A DNA stretch of 64,000 nt, taken from Chloroflexia bacterium SDU3-3. GTDB lineage: Bacteria > Chloroflexota > Chloroflexia > Chloroflexales > Roseiflexaceae. A model generated the notes under the pieces. The model worked only from the letters and a program-made list of their open reading frames with translations, ran no database searches and was not told where the DNA came from. The stretch spans positions 248,001-312,000 of the forward strand of contig WBOU01000007.1 of assembly GCA_009268125.1 (NCBI GenBank), read 5' to 3'. Made by a program: the position numbers and the translations under genes. Below, in pieces: positions 1 to 10,543 of this stretch (positions within the stretch are counted from its first letter, which is position 1; every line of letters starts with the position of its first letter).

Positions 1-119
1 GGGTCACTGTATGGTATCATTCGTGTCAACTTCCCGTTTTGTGTAAAGCGTTTCGCCGTGAAGATGCGAGAATCTGCCGATGGCGCGGGCTGCGCCGCTG
101 GCCAGAAGGAGCTCTATCC

Positions 120-2672
120 ATGACCCCCATGCTGCGGCGTGAGGCCAATGAGGCATTTCAGCGCACCCTCACGCGCGCTATCCTGCTGCCGCTTGGCCTG
201 CTGGTGGTGCTCGCGATTATCTTCTTCCTGCTGATCCAGAACCTGCTGGGCGCGGTCGACTGGGTGGAGCACACCGACCATGTGCTGGCCAGCGCCAACG
301 AGCTAGAGAGCTCCATCCTCGATCAGGAGACCGGCATGCGCGGCTTCCTGCTCACCGGCCAAGATTCTTTTCTCACCCCCTATAGCGAGGCGCTGTCTTC
401 CGTGGATGGCCAGCTCGATGATCTGACGAGGCTGGTGGCCGACAACCCGCCGCAGCTGGAGCGGGTCGATGCCATCCGCCGTCTGAACGAAGAGTGGCAG
501 CAGTACGCGGTACTGGCCCTGGAGGCGCGGCGCAACGGCGGCGACTATATGTCGCTGGTCTCCAGCGGCGTGGGTAGAGAGCGCATGGACGCCATCCGCG
601 ATCAGTTCGACGCCGTGATCGCCGCCGAGGAGCAGCTGCGCACCACCCGCACCGCCGCCGCCCGCACCACCACCGGCGCGGCGGTGGTGGTGAGCGTGCT
701 GGCCACGCTGCTGCTGGGCGGCGCGCTGGCCCTGCTCTCGCGGCGCACGCTGCTGCGCCTGTCGCACACCTACAACACCGCGCTGCGCAGCGCCGAGGCC
801 AACGAGCAGGAGCTGTACACCCAGCGCGAGTGGCTCCAGAGCACCCTGGCCAGCATCGGCGACGCCGTGATCGCCACCGACGCCCGCGGCAACATCAGCT
901 TTATCAACCCGGTGGCCGAGGCGCTGACCGGCTGGACTGGCGACGCCGCCCTGGGCAAACCGCTGCGCGATGTCTTCACGATCGTGAACGAGCAGACCCG
1001 CGCCGAGGTTGAGATCCCGGTCGACCGCGTGCTGCGCGAGGGCGTGGTGGTGGGGCTGGCCAACCACACCGCGCTGGTGCGGCGCGACGGCACCAGCATA
1101 CCGATCGACGACAGCGCCGCACCAGTGCGCAATGCGACAGGGGCCATGGTGGGGGCCGTGCTGGTGTTCCGCGATATCTCGGGTCGCTACCGCGCCGAGC
1201 AGGCCCTGCGCGAGAGCGAGCGGCGCTACCGCGACCTGGCCGAGGCCATGCCCATGCTGGTGTGGACGGCCACGCCCCAGAGCCAGATCGACTACTTCAG
1301 CAGCTACTGGCACCGCTTCACTGGTCTGGAAGCGCCGGATGCGCAGCGCTTCTCGGCGGCGCTCCACCCCGACGACCTAGAGGGGATGCGCGAGACCTGG
1401 TTTCAGGCGGTGGAGCGCGGCCAGCCCTTCAATGTCGAGGTGCGCCTGCGCCGCGAGGATGGCGTCTACCGCTGGCATATTGTGCGGGCGGCGCTGCGCG
1501 GCGGCGAGGATGGCCGCCCCGACAAGTGGTACGGCACTGCGCTCGATATCGACGACCAGAAGCGCGCCGAGCAGGCCCTGCGCGAGAGCGAGGCCGAGTT
1601 CCGCCAGATCACCGAGACCATGCCGCAGATGGTGTGGACCACGCGGCCCGATGGCTACCACATCTACTTCAACCAGCGCTGGTACGACTACACCGGCACC
1701 ACCCTAGATCAGGTGCGCGGCGAGGGCTGGGCCAGCATCCTGCACCCCGACGATGTGACGCTGACCATGGAGACCTGGAAGCGCTCGCTTGAGACTGGCG
1801 AGCTCTACCAGATGGAGTACCGATTTCGCGAGGCGGCCACCGGGAAGTACAAGTGGTTCCTGGGCCGGGCCGCCGCCATCCGCGATGCCAGCGGGCAGAT
1901 CACCGAGTGGTTCGGCACCTGCACCGATATCGACGAGCAGAAGCGCGCCGAGGAGTCGCTGCGCCAGCACACCGAGCAGCTGGCCCTGGCCACCGCCGCG
2001 CTGGAGGAGCGCAACCGCGAGCTGGACCAGTTTGCCTACGTTACCTCGCACGATCTGAAGGCACCGCTGCGCGGCATCGCCAACCTCTCGCAGTGGATCG
2101 AGGAGGATCTGGGCGATCACGCCACCGACGACATCCGCAAGCAGCTGGAGCTGCTGCGCGGGCGCGTGCACCGCATGGAGGGGCTGATCGACGGCATCTT
2201 GCAGTTCTCGCGCATTGGTCGGGTCAAGAATGACATTGAGCCGGTGGCGGTGGGCGCGCTGCTGGAAGACGTGGTCGACCTGCTCTCGCCGCCGCCCGCA
2301 GTGCAGGTCGAGGTGGCCGCGCAGATGCCCACCATCCACACCGAGCGCCTCTACCTGCAGCAGGTGTTCCAGAACCTGATCGGCAATGCCATCAAACACG
2401 GCCAGCGCCCCGACCTGCGCATTGCGGTGGGCTGGGCCGACGCCGGGCGCTGCTACCAGTTCACCGTCAGCGACAACGGCCAGGGTATCGCGCCACGGTA
2501 TCACGAGCGGGTGTTTGGCATCTTTCAGACCCTTGCCCCGCGTGATAAAGTGGAAGGTACCGGCCTGGGCCTCTCTTTGGTGAAGAAGATTGTCGAGCTG
2601 CACGGCGGGCGGGTCTGGATCGATTCCGACGAGGGCGCGGGGGCGCAGTTCCATTTTACCTGGCCAAAGTAG
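120..2672 (+). CDS. Membrane sensor histidine kinase, CHASE3-PAS-PAS-PAS-HisKA-HATPase
   Basis: Autophosphorylating sensor kinase of a two-component system, 850 aa. The start at 120 is chosen because AAGGAG lies about 8 bases upstream; an upstream in-frame ATG has no such site. A membrane segment (about 18-43) and a second one (about 186-207) bracket a CHASE3-like extracytoplasmic region with the ETGMRGFLLTG motif (about 70-80). Three PAS domains follow (about 237-360, 367-485, 490-610), the last two closely similar to each other. HisKA has the phospho-acceptor His near residue 644 in SHDLKAPLRG. The ATPase domain shows N box QNLIGNAIKHG, G1 DNGQGIA and G2 GTGLGLSLVKK. Next to two receiver genes on the same strand, so it probably feeds them. 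The input signal is unknown. The family call is firm; the partner assignment is inferred from neighbourhood. Confidence 0.93.
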   Translation: MTPMLRREANEAFQRTLTRAILLPLGLLVVLAIIFFLLIQNLLGAVDWVEHTDHVLASANELESSILDQETGMRGFLLTGQDSFLTPYSEALSSVDGQLDDLTRLVADNPPQLERVDAIRRLNEEWQQYAVLALEARRNGGDYMSLVSSGVGRERMDAIRDQFDAVIAAEEQLRTTRTAAARTTTGAAVVVSVLATLLLGGALALLSRRTLLRLSHTYNTALRSAEANEQELYTQREWLQSTLASIGDAVIATDARGNISFINPVAEALTGWTGDAALGKPLRDVFTIVNEQTRAEVEIPVDRVLREGVVVGLANHTALVRRDGTSIPIDDSAAPVRNATGAMVGAVLVFRDISGRYRAEQALRESERRYRDLAEAMPMLVWTATPQSQIDYFSSYWHRFTGLEAPDAQRFSAALHPDDLEGMRETWFQAVERGQPFNVEVRLRREDGVYRWHIVRAALRGGEDGRPDKWYGTALDIDDQKRAEQALRESEAEFRQITETMPQMVWTTRPDGYHIYFNQRWYDYTGTTLDQVRGEGWASILHPDDVTLTMETWKRSLETGELYQMEYRFREAATGKYKWFLGRAAAIRDASGQITEWFGTCTDIDEQKRAEESLRQHTEQLALATAALEERNRELDQFAYVTSHDLKAPLRGIANLSQWIEEDLGDHATDDIRKQLELLRGRVHRMEGLIDGILQFSRIGRVKNDIEPVAVGALLEDVVDLLSPPPAVQVEVAAQMPTIHTERLYLQQVFQNLIGNAIKHGQRPDLRIAVGWADAGRCYQFTVSDNGQGIAPRYHERVFGIFQTLAPRDKVEGTGLGLSLVKKIVELHGGRVWIDSDEGAGAQFHFTWPK

Positions 2673-2687
2673 CGCCGCCTAGGAGAT

Positions 2688-2771
2688 ATGCGTGGCGCGA
2701 AGTTGGGGGCGCATACCAATGCGCTCGGTTTGCTCTCTGAGCTGAGCCAAGAGACGCTAGAGGAGATCTGA
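2688..2771 (+). CDS. Possible 27-residue small ORF linking kinase and receiver genes
   Basis: Tentative. The 98-base gap after the kinase holds an open frame beginning ATG at 2688 and ending TGA at 2769-2771, which overlaps the receiver start as TGATG. AGGAG lies only two bases before the ATG, closer than usual. The predicted peptide ends in an amphipathic stretch (LLSELSQETLEEI). The frame is the same as the upstream kinase's, so it could also be a relic of a longer kinase C-terminus reached only by reading through its TAG. No homology can be judged from sequence alone. Confidence 0.22.
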   Translation: MRGAKLGAHTNALGLLSELSQETLEEI

Positions 2772-3199
2772 TGACTGAGTCAAAAATGCTGCACATCCTG
2801 CTGGTGGATGATGACGATGTGGATGTGATGAACGTGCAGCGCGCGTTCAAGAAAAACAATATCATCAACCCGCTCTACGTGGCCAGCAATGGCCTGGAGG
2901 CACTAGATTTGCTACGTGGCAATGGGGTGCAGCCCATCCCATCGGAGCGCCGCCTGATCTTGCTCGACCTGAACATGCCCAAGATGAACGGGCTAGAGTT
3001 CCTGCGCGAGATCCGCGCCGACCCTGAGCTCCACCTGCTGTCGGTGATCGTTCTGACCACCTCGGACGATGAGCGCGACAAGGTGGAGGCCTACAACCTG
3101 AACGTGGCCGGATATATCCTGAAGCCCGTGACATTTAGCGCCTTTGTCGAGACGATGGCGACGCTGAATAAGTACTGGGCGATCAACGAGCTTCCCTAA
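2771..3199 (+). CDS. Single-domain response regulator (Rcp1-like receiver)
   Basis: Stand-alone CheY-like receiver of 142 aa with no output domain. It has the acidic cluster DDDD at about 13-16, phospho-acceptor Asp66 in LILLDLNMP, the conserved Thr in VIVLTTSDD and Lys in ILKPV. The layout, with a loop before the Asp and the sequence LNMPKMNGLEFLREI, resembles Rcp1-type receivers found beside PAS/phytochrome-like kinases. AGGAGA sits just upstream of the ATG. The stop TAA overlaps the next gene's ATG (TAATG), indicating translational coupling with the receiver-kinase that follows. It probably carries phosphate between the two kinases or to an unlinked target; that role is inferred. Confidence 0.9.
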   Translation: MTESKMLHILLVDDDDVDVMNVQRAFKKNNIINPLYVASNGLEALDLLRGNGVQPIPSERRLILLDLNMPKMNGLEFLREIRADPELHLLSVIVLTTSDDERDKVEAYNLNVAGYILKPVTFSAFVETMATLNKYWAINELP

Positions 3200-4986
3200 T
3201 GTATGATCACCTGATGCTGCTAGTGATAGATGATGATGCGGTGGACCGCATGGCGGTGCGGCGCGCCCTGCGCGCCGCCGCTGTGCCCTGCACGATCGAG
3301 GAGGCCGCCGACAGCGATACCGCCCTGGCCGCGCTGGGTGCGAAGGCCTTCGATGTGGTGCTGATGGACTATCGCCTGCCCGACAGCGATGGCCTTGCGC
3401 TGCTGCGCGAGGTCCGCTCGCGCGGGCTGACCCTGCCGATCATCATGCTCACGGGCCAGGGCGACGAGCAGCTGGCGGTGGATCTGCTGCGGGCTGGCGC
3501 GACCGACTACCTGACCAAGAACGCGGTGTCGCCGGATGTGCTAGCCCAGAGCATCTACCGCGCCCAGCGTATCCACCGCGCCGAGCGCACCGCCGCCCAG
3601 GCCAAGGATGCCCTGCGCGTGGCCGACGAGCGGCGGCACTTTCTGGCCGAGGCCAGCCAGCACCTGGTCGAGTCGCTGGATATGGCCGTGATCCTCGATC
3701 GGCTGGCGGCGCTGGGCACCCGCGAGCTGGCCGACTGCTGCGTGGTGCAGATCGTGGGCGATGATGGCCAGATCCAGCACTCCTCGCTCTCTGTCTCCGA
3801 AGGCGTGGACGTGGGCACCGCTGGCCCGATCGAGTCGGCGCTGCTGGCCATGGTCGCCCCTGGCCAGCCCAGCCTGAAGCTGTGCCTCGCTGGCCGGTCG
3901 CTGGTCTACCCTGCGCTGGATGCGACCCTGGCCGAGCATGCCAACGCTATGGCTGTGCCCTATCTGGCGCTGGGCTTCCAGTGTGTGCTCGCGGTGCCGC
4001 TCACGGTGCGCGGCCAGGCCATCGGGGCGATCATCCTGCTGCGCGGCGCGGGTAGACCGTCCTTCGATGCCGATGAGCTGCGGCTGGCGGGCGATCTGGC
4101 CCACCGCGCCGCCATCGCGCTCGACAACGCCCGGCTCTACCACGAGGCCCAGGAGGCGGTGCGTGTGCGCGACGCCTTCCTGTCGGTGGCCGCCCACGAG
4201 CTGAAGACGCCGCTCACCACGCTGTATGGCAATGTGCAGCTGCTGCAGCGCCGCTCGCAGCGCGAGGGCACGCTCAACGAGCGCGACCAGCGCACGCTGC
4301 GGATCATCTTCGAGCAGACCGGACGCCTGAACAAGATGATCACCGCGCTGCTCGACCTCTCGCGGCTGCAGATGGGCCAGTTTAGCATCCAGCCGCAGCC
4401 GCTCGACCTGGCGGTGCTGGCGCGGCGGGTGGTGGATGAGCTTCAGCTCTCGCTGGAGCGGCATATGGTGTCGCTCGATGGGGTGGATGTGGCGGCCATG
4501 GTGCTGGGCGATGAGCTGCGGCTGGAGCAGGTGATCCAGAACCTGATCCAGAATGCGATCAAGTATAGCCCAGGGGGCGGGTTGGTGCAGGTGCGGCTGC
4601 AGCAGGATGGGGCAAACGCGATCCTGAGCGTGAGCGATCAGGGCATCGGCATACCGCAGAGCTCCATCCCGAACCTGTTTCGCCGCTTCTACCGCGCATC
4701 CAATGTGCACGATCATCATATCAGCGGCATCGGCGTGGGGCTGTTTGTGGTGAATGAGATCGTTGGGCTGCACGGCGGGCGGATCACGGTGGCCAGCACC
4801 GAGGGTGTGGGCACCACCTTCACCGTCTATCTGCCGCTGCTGGCTACACCGTCCTGCTGCGCTCGGCCAGCCAGTAGCGCGCCAGCGCGATCAGCTCGTC
4901 GAGCGCGAAGGGCTTGGCCAGCACGCCGTTGGCGTCGATGTCGGCGGCGGCGGCCACCGCCGAGTGGCCTGCGGTCATCACGATGA
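3199..4986 (+). CDS. Hybrid receiver-GAF-histidine kinase
   Basis: A 595-aa cytoplasmic protein: receiver (acidic DDD 11-13, phospho-acceptor Asp57, Thr in IIMLTGQ, Lys in YLTKNAV), GAF domain (about 150-315), HisKA (His333 in AAHELKTPL) and HATPase (QNLIQNAIKYS; DQGIGIP; GIGVGLFVVNEI). It starts at the TAATG overlap with the upstream receiver. A receiver ahead of a kinase fits a relay taking phosphate from the upstream kinase or receiver. Odd point: the kinase fold should end near VYLPLL (about residue 547), yet the frame runs on for about 47 Arg/Ala-rich residues that are exactly antisense to the end of the convergent receiver gene. The tail looks like read-on after loss of a stop, not a real domain. 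Confidence 0.9.
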   Translation: MYDHLMLLVIDDDAVDRMAVRRALRAAAVPCTIEEAADSDTALAALGAKAFDVVLMDYRLPDSDGLALLREVRSRGLTLPIIMLTGQGDEQLAVDLLRAGATDYLTKNAVSPDVLAQSIYRAQRIHRAERTAAQAKDALRVADERRHFLAEASQHLVESLDMAVILDRLAALGTRELADCCVVQIVGDDGQIQHSSLSVSEGVDVGTAGPIESALLAMVAPGQPSLKLCLAGRSLVYPALDATLAEHANAMAVPYLALGFQCVLAVPLTVRGQAIGAIILLRGAGRPSFDADELRLAGDLAHRAAIALDNARLYHEAQEAVRVRDAFLSVAAHELKTPLTTLYGNVQLLQRRSQREGTLNERDQRTLRIIFEQTGRLNKMITALLDLSRLQMGQFSIQPQPLDLAVLARRVVDELQLSLERHMVSLDGVDVAAMVLGDELRLEQVIQNLIQNAIKYSPGGGLVQVRLQQDGANAILSVSDQGIGIPQSSIPNLFRRFYRASNVHDHHISGIGVGLFVVNEIVGLHGGRITVASTEGVGTTFTVYLPLLATPSCCARPASSAPARSARRARRAWPARRWRRCRRRRPPPSGLRSSR

Positions 4987-5239
4987 TCGGCGCTACCACG
5001 CGGCTGGTGCGCCGGTAGGCCTCGGCGAACTCCCATCCGTTCATCAGCGGCATGTTCATGTCGAGTAGCACCAGCCCTGGCTGCAGCCGCTCGACGACCT
5101 TGAGCGCCTCGATCCCGTTGTGGGCCGCGATGACGTGGAACCCCTCCTCCTGAAGCACCACGGTCACTACCTCGCGAATGGTTGGATCGTCATCGACAAC
5201 AAGTATTGGCTCTGTGTGCATGCTTGTTTCTCTCACCAT
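4844..5239 (-). CDS. Single-domain response regulator
   Basis: Receiver-only protein of 131 aa. Acidic DDD at 16-18, phospho-acceptor Asp60 in LVLLDMNMP, Thr in IIVMTAG and Lys in LAKPF are all present; no output domain follows. It is convergent with the receiver-GAF-kinase and its last 143 bases lie under that gene's 3' end. An alternative ATG at codon 7 (MHTEPILVV) fits the receiver boundary slightly better; the first ATG has AGGA about nine bases upstream. It is probably a further element of the local phosphorelay, or an independent diffusible receiver. Confidence 0.88.
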   Translation of the reverse strand: MVRETSMHTEPILVVDDDPTIREVVTVVLQEEGFHVIAAHNGIEALKVVERLQPGLVLLDMNMPLMNGWEFAEAYRRTSRVVAPIIVMTAGHSAVAAAADIDANGVLAKPFALDELIALARYWLAERSRTV

Positions 5240-5497
5240 GTATTTGTGATCCTAACAGGGCGGTGGCCCTGCCCGTTCGATGTGATCGGTGTTGGGTGCG
5301 CACTGCGATTGCGTATGTGTCAAACGTGATGCGGCGGCCCCACGGCGCGGCTGCGCTCCGCACGGGTGGTGCCTTGGGCCTGGTTCGCACAGGCACATCC
5401 GCTCGCATGATGATAGCTGGGCGCAGGCCGCTGAGGCGGGTGTGTCAGATCCCAGGCGCGAGTGGGCTGGGCTTTTAGGCCGTAGACATCGGTAAAG

Positions 5498-7255
5498 CTA
5501 TGATACCATACCCTGTCCACTGCTGCGCTCGCGCAGGGCCTCCTCCAGCAGCTGGCGGCGCAGGATCTTGCCCACGCTCGACTGCGGCAGCGCGCTGCGG
5601 AAGATGAACGTGCGCGGCACCTTGTACTTGATCAGCTTGCTGGCGCATAGCTCGCGCAGCTCCTCGGCGGTGGCGCTGGCCCCTGGCCGCAGTACGATGT
5701 AGGCCGTCACGGTGTCGTCGCCGCGCGTGGGGTGCGGGATGCCCACCACGCAGCACTGCAGCACCGCCGGGTGCTCGTAGAGCACATCCTCGACCTCGCG
5801 CGGCAGCACCTGGAACCCCGAGGCCTTGATGATGTCCTTCATACGGTCGACCACAAAGAAGAACCCATCCTCATCCACCGTGCAGACATCGCCGGTGTGC
5901 AGCCAGCCATCCGCGCCTAGCGTCAGCTCGGTCTCGTTGCGGTTGTTCCAGTAGCCCTGCATCACCTGGGGGCCGCGCACCACCAGCTCGCCCCGGCTCT
6001 GGCCGTCGAAGGGCAGCGCCTCGCCGGTGTTTGGGTCGATGATCTTGGCCTCGGTATCGGGGAAGGGCAGGCCGATCGAACCAGCCTTGCGCGTGCCGTA
6101 CAGCGGGGTGCAGTGGGTCACCGGCGCGGCCTCGGTCAGCCCGAAGCCCTCCACCAGCCGCCCGCCGGTGATCTGCTCGAATTGCTGCTGCAGCGTCACC
6201 GGCAGCGGGGCCGAGCCGCTGATGCAGCCGGTGATCGAGCCGAGCTGATAGGAGCGCACCTTGGGGTGGTTGACGATCGCCAGGTAGAGCGCAGGCACGC
6301 CCGGCATGATCGTGGCCTTCTGGCGCTGGATGCTCTCCATCACCAGTGTGATCGGGCGCGGGTTGGGGATGAGCACCAGCTTGGACCCTGACAGGATGCC
6401 GCAGATCAGCCCGGTGGTCATGCCGTACACATGGAAGAACGGGATGGCCAGCAGGAAGGTCTCTTTGCCGGGCTGCAGCACATCGATCCATGTGATGGCC
6501 TGCACGGCGTTGCTGATCAGGTTGCGGTGGCTGAGCATGGCGGCCTTGGGCGTGCCGGTGGTGCCGCCGGTGTACTGCAGAAGCGCCGTCTCGTCGGGGG
6601 AGATGGCCACGGGTGGCGGCGCGGGGCGGCGGCTGCGCAGCAGCTGGGTGAAGAAGTGCAGGTTGGGCTGGTCGCGCGGGGCGTCGGCCCACTCGGGGCT
6701 GCGGCGCTGCTGGATGCGCACCAGCTGGCGCATGGGCGCGGGCAGCAGATCGTAGGCGTAGGTCATGATCACGCGCTTGACCCCGGTCTCGCCCAGGATG
6801 GGCTCAAGGCTTGGCCAGAACAGGTTGAGGATGATCACGGTCTCGGCCCCCGAGTCGCGCAGCTGGTGGCGCAGCTCGGGCGCGGTGTACTGCGGGTTGT
6901 TGTTCACCACCAGCGCGCCGAGCTTCAGCGCGGCGAAGAAGGCGATCACGAACTGCGGCATGTTGGGCAGCACCAGCGCCACGCGGTCGCCCTTGCGCAC
7001 GCCGAGGTCGTAGAGCGCGCCCGCCAGCCGGTCCACATAGTCGGACACCTGCTGGTAGGTGAGCGATCCCGTGATGCCGATGCGTCCGTTCCACACATAG
7101 GCCAGGACAACGTGTGTGGCGGTCTGGTGCGGGTAGCTACGTGCCGTATCCTCCAGCATCTGGGGCAGGGTCTTCTCAGGATACGTCAGCGTCGGTGGTA
7201 CCTGCGGGTCATAGTGCTGTAGCCAGACTGGTGTTGACAATGGTCCCCCTCTCAT
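5498..7255 (-). CDS. Long-chain acyl-CoA synthetase (AMP-forming), FadD-like
   Basis: Activates fatty acids to acyl-CoA through an acyl-adenylate. About 585 aa, the usual size. ANL-superfamily motifs are clear: the P-loop-like YTGGTTGTPKAAMLSH (about 228-243), GFGLTEAAPVTH in the core, GWLHTGD with its conserved Asp, and the hinge/Lys region DRMKDIIKASGFQVLPREVE. The C-terminal lid ends with the conserved Lys in SVGKILRR. The ATG at 7255 lacks a good ribosome site; a TTG at codon 6, after a GAGGGGGA stretch, is a credible alternative start. It stands alone between a receiver gene and pyruvate kinase, so substrate chain length cannot be inferred. Confidence 0.92.
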   Translation of the reverse strand: MRGGPLSTPVWLQHYDPQVPPTLTYPEKTLPQMLEDTARSYPHQTATHVVLAYVWNGRIGITGSLTYQQVSDYVDRLAGALYDLGVRKGDRVALVLPNMPQFVIAFFAALKLGALVVNNNPQYTAPELRHQLRDSGAETVIILNLFWPSLEPILGETGVKRVIMTYAYDLLPAPMRQLVRIQQRRSPEWADAPRDQPNLHFFTQLLRSRRPAPPPVAISPDETALLQYTGGTTGTPKAAMLSHRNLISNAVQAITWIDVLQPGKETFLLAIPFFHVYGMTTGLICGILSGSKLVLIPNPRPITLVMESIQRQKATIMPGVPALYLAIVNHPKVRSYQLGSITGCISGSAPLPVTLQQQFEQITGGRLVEGFGLTEAAPVTHCTPLYGTRKAGSIGLPFPDTEAKIIDPNTGEALPFDGQSRGELVVRGPQVMQGYWNNRNETELTLGADGWLHTGDVCTVDEDGFFFVVDRMKDIIKASGFQVLPREVEDVLYEHPAVLQCCVVGIPHPTRGDDTVTAYIVLRPGASATAEELRELCASKLIKYKVPRTFIFRSALPQSSVGKILRRQLLEEALRERSSGQGMVS

Positions 7256-7935
7256 AAGCCGCCGGGCGCTTCAATGGCGTTCGTCATCACGGATGTTCGA
7301 TGGTGCCCAGCACTGGGCTGGGTCATTGTAGCACCACCGCTGTGCTTGCGAGATAGCCGACCACTGCTTCCAGGATTCACATGGTGTCACTTTTTCGTAC
7401 AGACCATCTGGATGCGGCAGATCGTGTCATCCTGCGTGTCAAGACATGCATCGCAAACAAGATCAAAGAAATCGTACCCACTTGGCCCATGCGGCGAAGG
7501 CGCTGCTCACGCCAGCTGGCCATATGCACGAATATGAGCTGCCAGCGAGCGGCATAGGGACGCCCAACATTGGGAGTTCGAAGGGGGCGACGCCCTCACA
7601 GTGATTCTTGGCTCCCTTTTTTCCTTGCTGTCTTGGCGTCTTGGTGGTAAAAGAATCGGCGCGCTGTCGAGAACGCATAGACCCTACCACCGGTTCGCCG
7701 CACAGCCGCCAGAACCGTGACCATTTATTGAATGTGACGGCGCGCACAGATGTTACAATCATAGCGCGGCTTATGATTGAGAAGGTACTATGCCGCTGGG
7801 ATCTCGCGGAATGGCTTTTGCGGGGTATGAACTGAAGGATGGCCTGCGCCGCAGCGCCATAGCAGGATAAGAACAATGTAGCCCGCGTTTGTTTGGATAG
7901 AGGAACCAAACGCACGATTGAAAAGGAGCTAGAGC
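7256..7935. other. Intergenic region with dispersed-repeat copies, upstream of pyruvate kinase
   Basis: No convincing gene. About 7476-7597 is one copy of a roughly 120-base repeat found again in inverted orientation near 13.53-13.66 kb. About 7605-7656 is a copy of the CACCAAGACACCAAG-type repeat, reading on the minus strand. A minus-strand open frame across this stretch is made of the repeats and is not counted. A TACAAT at 7754-7759 could be a -10 element for the pyruvate kinase transcript, but no well-spaced -35 is visible. Confidence 0.6.
7476..7597 (+). repeat. Dispersed intergenic repeat, copy A
   Basis: Shares ordered blocks with the reverse complement of 13526-13659: GGCCCAT.CGGCGAAGG, TGGCCATATGCAC, GGCATAGG and AACATTGGG.GTTC.AAGGGGGCGA. 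The blocks keep their order and approximate spacing while the links between them diverge, as expected of an ageing repeat. Non-coding. No terminal inverted repeats or target duplications could be fixed by eye. Confidence 0.7.
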
Positions 7936-9360
<1,425 letters not shown>

Positions 9361-9384
9361 CGCGCCTAGCCCGCCCCGCCCGCG

Positions 9385-9415
9385 AGGACATTTCCCACTG
9401 GGAGGTGTCCTTTTG
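9385..9415 (+). terminator. Rho-independent terminator after pyk
   Basis: An 11-base-pair stem with two G-U pairs (AGGACATTTCC / GGAGGTGTCCT), four-base loop, then a T-rich run. It lies 25 bases after the pyruvate kinase stop. Confidence 0.8.
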
Positions 9416-9494
9416 CTTTTAACCGGGTCTGGGTCTCATCAATCTCTTATGCTACATTTCCCCATTGCTCTACCACAGCCCGCGCCATGTTCGG

Positions 9495-9500
9495 TATAAT
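9495..9500 (+). promoter_or_regulatory. -10 element TATAAT upstream of the thioredoxin-like gene
   Basis: Consensus TATAAT 52 bases before the start codon, in the context CATGTTCGGTATAA. The same 14-base string occurs before recQ. No matching -35 at 16-18 bases, so it may be an extended -10 promoter. Confidence 0.5.
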
Positions 9501-9552
9501 GGCCGCCAGTGAGATGTTTATTTTTAATGAAGGATCAAGAAGGATTACTGTT

Positions 9553-10248
9553 ATGAGCGCTCGTTCGCAACGCCGTGGCCGCACCACCCCCAAGCAGAGC
9601 AACGCCTCGCTGCTGCCTGTCTACATCGGCATCGGTGTAGTGCTGCTGGTGGGTGTCATTCTGCTGGCGATCGGCGCAAGCGGCAGCAAGCCGCCCACGG
9701 GCACCACCACGATCAGCGATGCCTCGCTGGCGGGCTACCCCACCATGGGCAAGGCCGACGCGCCGGTGACGGTGGTTGAGTTCGGCGACTACCAGTGCCC
9801 AGGCTGCGCCGCCTACGCCAACGACCAGGGCAAGAAGATCAAAGAGTCGTACGTCGACACCGGCAAGGTGAAGTTCGTGTTCCACGAGCTGCCGATCAGC
9901 AGCCACGCCCACGCCTACGTGGCCGCGCAGGCCGCCCGCATCGCTGGCGACCAGGGCAAGTTCTGGGAGATGCACGAGCTGCTGTTCGCCAAGCAGACCG
10001 AGTGGGCGCCGCTCTCGCCCGCGCAGGTGAAGGTCAAATTCAGCGAGTACGCCCAGGAGCTGGGTCTGGATGTGACGGCCTTCAACCAGTCGCTGGAGAG
10101 CAACAAGTACCGCAGCGAGATCGATAAGGCCTCGCAGGAGTCGCTGGCCGCTGGTATTCAGTCCACGCCCTCGTTTGTGATCAACGGCAAGATCTACCAG
10201 GCCTCGGGCCTGGATCAGGCCATCGAGGCCGCGCTGGCGGGCAAGTAG
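9553..10248 (+). CDS. DsbA-like membrane-anchored thioredoxin-fold protein
   Basis: 231 aa. One N-terminal membrane segment (about 22-42) anchors an extracytoplasmic thioredoxin-fold domain with the redox centre CPGC (Cys82, Cys85) in FGDYQCPGCAAY and the cis-Pro loop STPSFVING. It belongs to the DsbA/Thioredoxin_4 group and probably oxidises or isomerises disulfides in exported proteins. The start at 9553 has AAGAAGGA eight bases upstream; a longer in-frame start at 9487 would lie upstream of the -10 element. It sits just before secDF, which fits a secretion and folding neighbourhood. Confidence 0.9.
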   Translation: MSARSQRRGRTTPKQSNASLLPVYIGIGVVLLVGVILLAIGASGSKPPTGTTTISDASLAGYPTMGKADAPVTVVEFGDYQCPGCAAYANDQGKKIKESYVDTGKVKFVFHELPISSHAHAYVAAQAARIAGDQGKFWEMHELLFAKQTEWAPLSPAQVKVKFSEYAQELGLDVTAFNQSLESNKYRSEIDKASQESLAAGIQSTPSFVINGKIYQASGLDQAIEAALAGK

Positions 10249-10440
10249 CCCCCGCGTCGCCTGCGGGCGATCGCCCAAGTATGCGCGGGGCCAGCCCGGC
10301 CCCGCATCGCCAGAGTTGGCCTATGCGACAGCGTTGCAGCGAGTGAGATCAAGCGGCAGGTTTCCGGCGCCTTGGGGCGCAGGGCCTGCCGTTTGGTGTG
10401 CCCAGCCATGTGGCACCGATCTGCATCTCAATGCCAAACT

Positions 10441-10470
10441 TTGACAGTCTGCACCCCTAGCAACTATAAT
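10441..10470 (+). promoter_or_regulatory. Consensus sigma-70-type promoter for secDF
   Basis: Perfect TTGACA at 10441-10446 and TATAAT at 10465-10470, 18-base spacer. It predicts a transcript starting near 10477, which excludes the earliest in-frame secD start at 10472. Confidence 0.85.
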
Positions 10471-10543
10471 AGTGCAGTTTTTTGGCGGTCCCCGCGTGTG
10501 TATGCTCCGGACCTTTGGTTTTTATATGGAGGCAGGCACAACC

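Noticed and set aside
7728-7759. Promoter TTGAAT...TACAAT before pyk
   Set aside because: Spacer is 20 bases; only the -10 part is plausible.
7463-7915. 150-residue minus-strand open frame upstream of pyk
   Set aside because: Its middle (FTTKTPRQQG) is the intergenic CACCAAGAC repeat and its end is the dispersed repeat; no family resemblance.
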